Shown: positions 1-5,005 of the stretch, piece by piece
Position numbering within the stretch: position 1 is the first letter of the stretch
Layout of the letters: each line of letters opens with the position of its first letter
Source of the DNA: Chloroflexota bacterium
GTDB taxonomy: Bacteria > Chloroflexota > Limnocylindria > Limnocylindrales > CSP1-4
NCBI GenBank assembly: GCA_025355255.1
Contig: JANYAA010000477.1
Location: 1 to 5,984, forward strand
Reading direction: 5' to 3'
Length of the DNA stretch: 5,984 nucleotides
Made by a program: the position numbers and the translations under genes
Notes under the pieces: generated by a model
Database searches by the model: none
What the model was told of the DNA's origin: nothing
What the model saw: only the letters and a program-made list of their open reading frames with translations

Positions 1-491
1 GGCTGCGCGGCCAACCCATAGACGCGGCGCGCGTTGGCGCTGGCGATCAGTACGAGGACGCGCTCGGCATCGGCGCGCGACCAGTCGCCCCTCGTCACCC
101 ATTCGCCGACGATCCGGCTCATCGCCCGGCGAAACAGCCACGAGCCCAGCGGGTGGAGCTCCGGGGCGCCCCAGGCGTCGGAGCTGAACAGGATCTTGCG
201 GAACGGCGCCAGCTCCATCGATTCCGACACCAGCGAGGTTGACGCGGCGCCCGCGTAGTTGATCGCCTCGCCCACGTCCAGATAGACGTGCGGGAACATG
301 TGAGCGAGGTAGCCGGCGTTGCGATGGAACGGGTAGGTGTGCAGCAGGAGGATGGACGCCCGCTCCTCGGTGGCCCGGATGAAGTCGGTAAGGAGCAGCG
401 GGTCAGACCGGTGGAGGTCCAAGTCCGGGTCGCCAAACCCGGTGTGAACCTGGAGCGGCAGACCCGTGTCGGCGGCAGCCCAGTGGTGGAG
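1..491 (-). pseudogene. Metal-dependent amidohydrolase, C-terminal half only (no start; runs off left edge)
   Basis: The 163 residues visible here resemble the second half of a TIM-barrel amidohydrolase (Amidohydro_2 / FluG-like). Seen: a beta-strand with a metal-ligand-type histidine (LPLQVHTGFGD, His about residue 16), a second histidine strand (LLLHTYPFH, His 51), and a late strand ending in the expected catalytic aspartate (ILFSSDAWG, Asp 105), then C-terminal helices. The N-terminal half that carries the HxH metal motif in this family is absent. The frame opens directly after the thioesterase TAG (492-494), in the same frame, with CTC as its first codon, and no ATG, GTG or TTG occurs until ATG at 297-299, inside the fold. 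It therefore cannot start normally. Explanations are a 5'-deleted gene, an assembly mis-join near 490, or stop readthrough. The C-terminus lies outside the window. Family call is fairly sure; substrate unknown. Confidence 0.75.
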
Positions 492-1262
492 CTATTCGAG
501 GGTGACGGTGGCGCGGGCGAGGTCGCGGCCCTCTGCGTCAGTCAGGCGCCAGGCGACGCCGTTGGCGATTGGCCAAGTGGCGGCCACAACGTCGGCGCCG
601 GGCATCGCCGCGGCAACGTACTCCAGCCGGATCCGGCGCGGGATCGCCCTCGTCAGGTTGGCAGCGTCCGGGCCGGCAGCCAACAACGCCTCCTCCAGAT
701 AGTCGAGATACGCGGCGTTGTTGACGTGGCCCATCGGGTCCAGGTCCTGCGGGCGGACGCGCGAGGCATAGGACACGCCATCGGCCGGCGTCTCGGCAAG
801 GGGCACGCGGCCGGGCTCAAAGCTGCCCAGCGGAGCCGCAAACGCGGCCGGGAACTCCGCCGGAACGCGCCCCGGGAGGCCGCGGGCGGTATCGGTGATC
901 ACCCAGTCGGTGTGCGCCCAGAGCGCGAGCGTGCCGTCGTCCAGGCGGCCTTCCGTGCGGCGGCGGGACCAGACCCGGCGGAACCCGGTGACCGAGGTGC
1001 GCAGGGTGAGCACGCCGCCCAGCGGCATGGGCGCCAGTACCGCCAGCTCGGCGGCACGGACCACCCAGGCAACCGCGCGCTCCGCGTACCACTCGCGGGT
1101 GAAGCCCGAGTGCTCGCTGTGGATCCAGGCAAGGTCCACCGCGTACCGCAGCAGCGCTGAGCTGCGCACACAGCCGTCCGGGCCGCACTCGTCAAAGCGC
1201 GCCCGATAGGCGTGGCTCATCGGCTGCGCGATGTCAGCGTTGCGGGCGTCCTGGCCGCTCAC
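492..1262 (-). CDS. Acyl-ACP thioesterase (double hotdog)
   Basis: This 256-residue protein matches bacterial FatA/FatB-like acyl-ACP thioesterases, which hydrolyse acyl-ACP in the cytosol to release free fatty acid. The first hotdog domain spans about residues 17-125 (motifs SALLRYAVDLAWIHSEHSGF and REWYAERAVAWVVR). The second spans about 160-256, with the helix motif DLDPMGHVNNAAYLDYLEEAL. In plant FatB the equivalent motif reads D-x-N-x-H; here Asp and His are kept, but the Asn position appears to be Met. The start is GTG at 1260-1262, which overlaps the upstream TGA (GTGA) and has a strong ribosome binding site (GGGAGG, 8 nt upstream). An ATG at 1218-1220 would shorten the protein by 14 residues and has no such site. 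It ends in TAG, the only TAG among the stops in this window. Third gene of a coupled trio with the 99-aa and nuclease-like genes. Chain-length preference cannot be read. Confidence 0.87.
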   Translation of the reverse strand: MSGQDARNADIAQPMSHAYRARFDECGPDGCVRSSALLRYAVDLAWIHSEHSGFTREWYAERAVAWVVRAAELAVLAPMPLGGVLTLRTSVTGFRRVWSRRRTEGRLDDGTLALWAHTDWVITDTARGLPGRVPAEFPAAFAAPLGSFEPGRVPLAETPADGVSYASRVRPQDLDPMGHVNNAAYLDYLEEALLAAGPDAANLTRAIPRRIRLEYVAAAMPGADVVAATWPIANGVAWRLTDAEGRDLARATVTLE

Positions 1263-1945
1263 GCCGGGCGCCTCCCGGCCAGCCGGTCCAGCCCCTCGAG
1301 CGCAATCAGCTTGATGCCGTCGATGGCCACGGGGCCGCGCTCGCGGACAAGCCGCACTTCGCAGGAGCGCCGGGCGTCGAAGACCACCAGCCCCACGAGG
1401 AGCTTGCCGCCCTCCGACACGGCGCCACTGCGCGCGTCGTCAAGCTGGTGGATCACGTCGGCCTTGATGCCGCGGGCGCCCCATTTGCAGTCCCACGCCT
1501 CAGCCGCACCGTCACGCTCGACGGTGACGTCGTAGGGGTGGATCTCGGCAGGTCGGCCGTCAAAGAGGATGCGTCGCTCCCGGCGGACCGGTGTGGTGCG
1601 CACGGCGAGGAGTTGCTCGGCCAGGGCCTCCACAATGGCACCGCGAAACTGGCTCCGTGTCTGCTCACCGCGGTCCGCCACCTCCAGTGAGGCCGCGAGG
1701 ATCGCCTCGGACCGGTCGCGTTCCGGCGTTCCCTTGGCGGCGGCGCGCTCGCCAAACAGCGTGGGGAACATGGCGCGCCAGACCGCAGGATCCGTGGACT
1801 CGCCGTTCATCGCCGCGCGCGCAAGCACGCGCTGCGAGGTGGAAGCGCCCGCCAACAGCGAGGCGACGCGGATCACCAGCGGATCAGCCTGAATGTGCGC
1901 GTAGACCACCGCGCGTCCGTCTGGCTTCGCTTCCTGGAACCGCAT
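1259..1945 (-). CDS. PD-(D/E)XK nuclease-like protein, function unknown
   Basis: This 228-residue protein shows the spaced signature of the PD-(D/E)XK (restriction-endonuclease-like) fold. Seen: a helix with conserved-type glutamates (RGAIVEALAEQLL, Glu 106 or 110), then a beta-hairpin with Asp 139 (PYDVTV), then D-C-K at 152-154 (AWDCKWG) as the (D/E)xK element, followed by an amphipathic helix (KADVIHQLDDAR) and a hydrophobic strand (KLLVGLVVFD). Members of this fold cut or process nucleic acids with a divalent metal bound by the acidic residues. The first 90 or so residues are helical and not recognised. There is no signal peptide or membrane segment, so it is probably cytosolic. ATG at 1943-1945 overlaps the 99-aa gene stop (TGATG) and has GAGG 7 nt upstream; its own stop overlaps the thioesterase start. 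The fold call is inferred from motif spacing alone. Whether it acts in repair, defence or something else is not visible. Confidence 0.6.
   Translation of the reverse strand: MRFQEAKPDGRAVVYAHIQADPLVIRVASLLAGASTSQRVLARAAMNGESTDPAVWRAMFPTLFGERAAAKGTPERDRSEAILAASLEVADRGEQTRSQFRGAIVEALAEQLLAVRTTPVRRERRILFDGRPAEIHPYDVTVERDGAAEAWDCKWGARGIKADVIHQLDDARSGAVSEGGKLLVGLVVFDARRSCEVRLVRERGPVAIDGIKLIALEGLDRLAGRRPA
1271..1276 (-). promoter_or_regulatory. Ribosome binding site of the thioesterase gene
   Basis: GGGAGG on the minus strand lies 8 nt before the GTG start, inside the 3' end of the nuclease-like gene. It decides the GTG at 1262 over the internal ATG at 1220. Confidence 0.7.
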
Positions 1946-2244
1946 CAGGCGGCCTCGCCAAAGGCGGCGAGCGCAACCTGCGGCATCGTGGACAGCCAGT
2001 CGATGGCGCGGTGCGGGTCCGTGACGCGAGCGGTCTCGGCCTCAAGCGCGTCAATGGCCGCGTCGGCGCCAGCCGGGGAGCCTTCGGCGCCGCGGGCGGC
2101 GGCCACCGCGCGCAGCCGAGCACCCCACACGGTTGACAGATCTGTCACGTACTGCAGCTCGTCTGACACGGGCTCTGCCGTGACAGCCAGCACGTCAAAC
2201 GCCGCGAGCGTGCGGGCGACAAGGTCGGCGACGGTGGAGGACAT
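1945..2244 (-). CDS. Small helical protein of unknown function (99 aa)
   Basis: I do not recognise this family. The 99 residues are predicted by eye to be largely alpha-helical: helix 1 about 4-20 (VADLVARTLAAFDVLAV), helix 2 about 27-50 (ending in WGARLRAVAAAR), a short Gly/Ser/Pro break at 52-58, then a helix rich in Ala and Glu (AAIDALEAETARV), and a tail with DPHRAIDWLSTMPQ. There are no cysteines, signal peptide or membrane span. Evidence that it is real is the TGATG overlap with the nuclease-like gene and the absence of a better frame in this interval. The start is ATG at 2242-2244; its ribosome binding site is poor, and the 60-nt gap upstream may hold the promoter of this trio. The tight coupling suggests a partner or regulator of the nuclease-like protein, which is inference only. 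Confidence 0.65.
   Translation of the reverse strand: MSSTVADLVARTLAAFDVLAVTAEPVSDELQYVTDLSTVWGARLRAVAAARGAEGSPAGADAAIDALEAETARVTDPHRAIDWLSTMPQVALAAFGEAA
1953..1956 (-). promoter_or_regulatory. Ribosome binding site of the nuclease-like gene
   Basis: GAGG on the minus strand lies 7 nt before the ATG at 1943-1945, within the end of the 99-aa coding sequence. It supports the TGATG coupled start. Confidence 0.5.
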
Positions 2245-2304
2245 CGCGCGAAGGGTACGCCACGCCGGCGCGAAGGTGCCGCTTGCGCGGGGCTTCGAGG
2301 CGGA
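2245..2304. other. Intergenic gap with a short direct repeat
   Basis: This 60-nt gap is the longest intergenic stretch in the window apart from the edges. It separates the methyltransferase block from the 99-aa/nuclease/thioesterase block, so it is the likeliest site for a secondary promoter. The nonamer gcgcgaagg occurs at 2246-2254 and 2268-2276, 22 bp apart, directly upstream of the 99-aa start. No clear -35/-10 pair and no hairpin plus T-run terminator can be seen. Confidence 0.3.
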
Positions 2305-2556
2305 TCAGTTGGGCAGGCGCAGGAACATCCGGCTTCGGGCCGGCGGGCGGCCCGCCAGCAGGGCGAGTGCCTGCACCTCAAGCCCCTCAAGCGCCTTGGC
2401 GCCCTTTATGTCCCAGCCGAGCGAATACACCGCGATCGCGTGACGGCGGATGCGGAGGGCGGCGGGTCGGTCACCCGCCCACTCAAGCCGCGTGGCAGCG
2501 TCAAGCACCCGGCGGTACAAGGTTGGCAGGAGCTCGGCGGCGCTGTGCTCGTCCAC
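2305..2556 (-). CDS. Possible independent 83-aa helical protein inside the methyltransferase frame
   Basis: A GTG at 2554-2556, in frame with the methyltransferase, is preceded by GAGGATAGGAGC (2557-2568), where GAGG sits at good ribosome-binding distance. Translation from it gives 83 residues with two or three amphipathic helices (LPTLYRRVLDAATRLEWAGD, PAALRIRRHAIAVYSLGWD, then KALEGLEVQALALLAG), similar in character to a single TPR-like helical hairpin. The methyltransferase fold is already complete before it, and the roughly 27-residue connection has an unnatural composition (three Cys in five residues, CAARCCED). This could be a separate gene whose upstream neighbour lost its stop, or a real fused domain that is also made alone. 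Shown as an alternative to, not in addition to, the full-length reading. Function unknown. Confidence 0.45.
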   Translation of the reverse strand: MDEHSAAELLPTLYRRVLDAATRLEWAGDRPAALRIRRHAIAVYSLGWDIKGAKALEGLEVQALALLAGRPPARSRMFLRLPN

Positions 2557-3438
2557 GCTCCTATCCTCGCAGCAGCGTGCCGCACAGCGAGGGGCCCGAT
2601 GGTCCCAGACGCTCCGCCGGAGGTCCCACTCAGCTTCTGGCCGGCGCGCCACAACCACGCAGAAGCCCATGGCCTCCCGTCGCCAATCGGCCCAGCTGGT
2701 ACGCATCATCAGCGCACGAGTCCGCAGGCGATGGCGTTCGGGGTCATTTGGATGATCGTCCAGCCAGCGGTCCAGAGCTTCGGCATAGCCACCTTCGTAG
2801 GCGTCCCACCCTGCCTGCGATGCCTGTACCACGGCAATTGGCTCCAGACCGCCGGCAGCAACGCGCTCAACGGTCGCGTCCAGACCCGTCATCTCATCAG
2901 GGCCAATGCCAAACGTCTCGGCGCCATCGACGGGCGGTGGCTGGCGCCAGAACCCCTCCCCGATCAGCCCGATGCCGCCGGGCCCCAGCAGCTTGGCTAG
3001 CGCCGCGGGTGCAAGAACGGGGCCGCCGAGGGCGCCTGTGGCGCCGATGCAGACCGCGATGTCCATGCCGGTCGCGAGTTGTTCCTCAGCCGCTTCGGCC
3101 GTGCGCAATGTGGCGCGATCAGCCACACCAGCAGCCGCAGCCAGCCGCTTGGCATCCTCGATAAACCAGGGGTTCCGGTCTAGGCCGAGCCCGCGCACGC
3201 CGCGCCGCGCAAACCGCACGAGCAGGTCGCCCTTGCCGCAGCCGATATCGAGCACCGTGGGCGCAGCCTTCCGCGCGGGAGCCAGAGCAGCCAGCGCGAT
3301 GTCCACAAGCCCATCCTGATCCGCCGGCACCAACGGGCTCAGGATCGTGGTGCCGCTGTGGGCGATGGTGGTGGCGCGGTCCGGATGGCCGGGCGGCGGG
3401 ACGTCGTGCGAGGGCGCAGTGCGCAACGTGTCGCCCAT
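2305..3438 (-). CDS. Class I SAM-dependent methyltransferase with C-terminal extension
   Basis: The 377-residue frame begins with a Rossmann-fold methyltransferase (Methyltransf_25/11-like). Motif I is VLDIGCGKG at 62-70, the acidic loop after strand 2 is GLDRNP at 85-90 (Asp 87 likely contacts the SAM ribose), the motif IV region is MDIAVCIGATGALGG at 125-139, and LLGPGGIGLIGEGFWRQPPP at 150-169 is the post-motif strand. A substrate-side region follows (GWDAYEGGYAEALDRWLDD) and the core ends near residue 266 with the beta-strand GFCVVVARRP. Residues about 268-294 are an odd Cys/Trp/Arg-rich linker, and 295-377 look like a separate small protein (listed separately). ATG at 3436-3438 overlaps the acyP stop as TGATG. 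It transfers a methyl group from SAM to an unknown acceptor; small molecule is likelier than DNA, as no DNA-methylase NPPY motif is present. Methyltransferase call firm, substrate not assignable. Confidence 0.82.
   Translation of the reverse strand: MGDTLRTAPSHDVPPPGHPDRATTIAHSGTTILSPLVPADQDGLVDIALAALAPARKAAPTVLDIGCGKGDLLVRFARRGVRGLGLDRNPWFIEDAKRLAAAAGVADRATLRTAEAAEEQLATGMDIAVCIGATGALGGPVLAPAALAKLLGPGGIGLIGEGFWRQPPPVDGAETFGIGPDEMTGLDATVERVAAGGLEPIAVVQASQAGWDAYEGGYAEALDRWLDDHPNDPERHRLRTRALMMRTSWADWRREAMGFCVVVARRPEAEWDLRRSVWDHRAPRCAARCCEDRSVDEHSAAELLPTLYRRVLDAATRLEWAGDRPAALRIRRHAIAVYSLGWDIKGAKALEGLEVQALALLAGRPPARSRMFLRLPN
2557..2568 (-). promoter_or_regulatory. Internal ribosome binding site before the 83-aa frame
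   Basis: The minus strand reads GAGGATAGGAGC immediately before GTG. GAGG lies 8 nt from the start codon; the nearer AGGAG is too close to be the working site. A well-formed site here is unexpected inside a single coding region and is the main evidence for internal initiation. Confidence 0.45.
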
Positions 3439-3752
3439 CAGTCGCCCCGGTGTTCGCCGCTGGCGATGCGGAACCCCGCTTCGCCACCGCGGGCGGGTTC
3501 GCGGCGGGCGATGACTCGCTCCACGGCCGACGCGGGCGGGCCGTCGCGGAGCCGCTCCTCGAGGTCGTCTAGATCGGCCGGTGAGCCCTCGGCCACAACG
3601 CGGACGCTGCCATCGCGCTCGTTTGCCACAAAGCCGTCAAGCCCCAGGTAGCCCGCCTCGCGCATCACGAACACCCGAAAGCCCACACCCTGCACGCGGC
3701 CGCGGACGTTTGCTTCGAGGCGTTCGCGGCCTTGATGAGGCTGGCCGGTCAC
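3438..3752 (-). CDS. acyP: Acylphosphatase
   Basis: This 104-residue protein is a typical acylphosphatase, a small cytosolic alpha/beta sandwich that hydrolyses the carboxyl-phosphate bond of acyl phosphates. The signature VRGRVQGVGFRVFV (16-29) contains the phosphate-binding loop and the catalytic Arg (Arg 26). The second catalytic residue, Asn, is at 44 in DGFVANERDGSV, followed by the usual strand VRVVAEG. At 104 aa it is slightly longer than the usual 90 or so, with about 12 extra N-terminal residues (MTGQPHQGRERL) and a charged C-terminal tail. Start is GTG at 3750-3752, overlapping the holB stop by 4 nt (GTGA); no ATG is available in frame before the signature. Its stop overlaps the methyltransferase ATG. 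Coupling to holB looks like genome packing rather than a shared pathway. High certainty. Confidence 0.93.
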   Translation of the reverse strand: MTGQPHQGRERLEANVRGRVQGVGFRVFVMREAGYLGLDGFVANERDGSVRVVAEGSPADLDDLEERLRDGPPASAVERVIARREPARGGEAGFRIASGEHRGD

Positions 3753-4963
3753 CGGCGTCCCGGCGGGGCGCGATGCGGCCAGCGCAGCAGCAGCGCGTCG
3801 AGGACCAACTCGGGTGTGACGTTGCCGTCAAGGAGTTCCCCCGCGCGCACGAGGCGGGCGAGCGCCAGCGCCGCTGCGCCCTCTGACAGGGCCTTGGTGG
3901 CAGCCTGGAACTCCTCCAGCAGCGCTAGATCCCGCACGGTGCCGATGGCGCCGCGGTCCACCAGCACGAGGTCTCGGGTCAGGTCCCGCCACAGGTCAAC
4001 GAGGGTGCGCAGGGCGAGGCGGCGCTCGGCCGGGGAAGTCTTGCTGACCGGGCCTGCTTCGGCATCGGCGGGCTCCTCGCCGTCATCCACCACGGCCTCG
4101 GCGGCCGCGCCAGCAGGCTTGGCAGCACCCTTGCCCTGGGCCTTGGGCGCAGGGGCGGCATCGGGGCCGTCCGTGGGCGCGGTGAGCAGGCGGGCGAGTG
4201 CGAGCGCGCGGGACTGGAGGTCCTTGGCCGCGACCAGCCGCTCCGCCGGGCGTGCAGCCAACAGGTCCAGCAGTCGGCGAACAAGCTCGGCGCGCACCGC
4301 AACCGCTTCAGGTGCAGCGGCGTATGCGACCGCCAGACCAGCACGTCCCGCGGTGAGGCGGGCGAGGCGGGCGGCCGTTGGTGGATCGGCGAGCCCGCGG
4401 CCCTCCAGGAGCGCCTCGATGGAGCGCACATCCACGCTGCCGAGGCGCACCCGCACGCATCGTGATCGGATTGTCGGGAGGAGCTGCTCGTCGTCGTCCG
4501 CGCAGAGGATGAGCGTGGTGTTGTCCGGTGGCTCCTCCAGCGTCTTGAGGAGCGCGCTCTGGGCGTGCTCATTCATCGCCTGGGCCTCGCGGATAATCGC
4601 CACACGGGCGCCGCCCTCGACGGGGAGCAGGGCAAGGTCGCCAGCGAGGGCCCGGATGGTCCCAGGCTCGGGGTGGTCGCTGTTGCCAATCTGGATCTGG
4701 CCGCCGGCCCCCGTTGGCGCAAGGAGGTGCAGGTCCGCGTGGTTGCCGTGCTCCACCATGCGGCAGCCGCGGCACTCGCGACATGGGCCGAGACCGTCCG
4801 CAGCGCGCTCACAGAGGAGCGCCGCGGCAATGTCCAGGGCGAGGGGCATCTTCCCTACGCCGGGCGGTCCGACGAGGAGCATGGCGTGGGCCCGGCCCTG
4901 CGCAAGCAGCCCGCGGACAGCCGCCACCGCGGCCGGTTGGCCGATGGTGAGAAAGCCGTCCAC
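3749..4963 (-). CDS. holB: DNA polymerase III subunit delta' (clamp-loader AAA+ protein)
   Basis: This 404-residue protein is the delta' subunit of the clamp loader, which opens the beta sliding clamp for the replicative polymerase. Seen: N-terminal box TIGQPAA (6-12); Walker A-like VGPPGVGKM (31-39), where the usual Ser/Thr after Lys is Met; a four-cysteine zinc module (Cys 51, 61, 64, 67); a Walker B-like strand VAIIREAQ (121-128) without the acidic pair; the family motif ALLKTLEEPP (137-146); sensor 1 NTTLILCADDD; and the SRC motif (167-169) with the trans-acting Arg. Degenerate ATP motifs are common in delta', which acts as a stator. Residues about 263-311 are an Ala/Pro/Lys/Asp/Glu linker between the lid and the C-terminal collar domain (about 312-395), making it longer than the usual 330 or so. 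The start is GTG at 4961-4963, with no good ribosome binding site and no other start codon in frame after the upstream stop. Confidence 0.92.
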   Translation of the reverse strand: MDGFLTIGQPAAVAAVRGLLAQGRAHAMLLVGPPGVGKMPLALDIAAALLCERAADGLGPCRECRGCRMVEHGNHADLHLLAPTGAGGQIQIGNSDHPEPGTIRALAGDLALLPVEGGARVAIIREAQAMNEHAQSALLKTLEEPPDNTTLILCADDDEQLLPTIRSRCVRVRLGSVDVRSIEALLEGRGLADPPTAARLARLTAGRAGLAVAYAAAPEAVAVRAELVRRLLDLLAARPAERLVAAKDLQSRALALARLLTAPTDGPDAAPAPKAQGKGAAKPAGAAAEAVVDDGEEPADAEAGPVSKTSPAERRLALRTLVDLWRDLTRDLVLVDRGAIGTVRDLALLEEFQAATKALSEGAAALALARLVRAGELLDGNVTPELVLDALLLRWPHRAPPGRR

Positions 4964-5005
4964 GGGCTGGATCGGGATCGAGGTGGCAGGCCTGCGCCCG
5001 CTAGC
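4964..5005. other. Gap between the RGG/repeat protein and holB
   Basis: These 42 nt contain a perfect 10-bp palindrome (gcaggcctgc, 4986-4995) but no poly-T and no promoter-like pair. The frame of the upstream gene stays open across the gap into holB once its TGA is passed. No purine-rich site lies at proper distance from the holB GTG, so holB translation may depend on coupling to the upstream gene. Confidence 0.4.

Noticed and set aside
119..436. 105-aa minus-strand open frame in the amidohydrolase region
   Set aside because: Its Arg/Ser/Thr-rich translation is an out-of-frame reading; the neighbouring frame gives clear amidohydrolase motifs.
492..494. TAG as a recoded amino acid
   Set aside because: There is only one in-frame instance, the thioesterase ends at its normal length there, and no tRNA or recoding element is visible. 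Deletion or mis-join is simpler.
288..1160. 290-aa open frame on the plus strand
   Set aside because: It spans antisense across two unrelated genes (amidohydrolase fragment and thioesterase) and shows no family features, so it is a shadow.
2283..3164. 293-aa open frame on the plus strand
   Set aside because: It is Arg/Pro/Gln-rich with no recognisable motif and antisense to the methyltransferase, which has an intact SAM motif.
4986..4995. 10-bp palindrome gcaggcctgc between the repeat protein and holB as a terminator
   Set aside because: It has no loop and no T-run, and a terminator there would cut holB from its likely operon.
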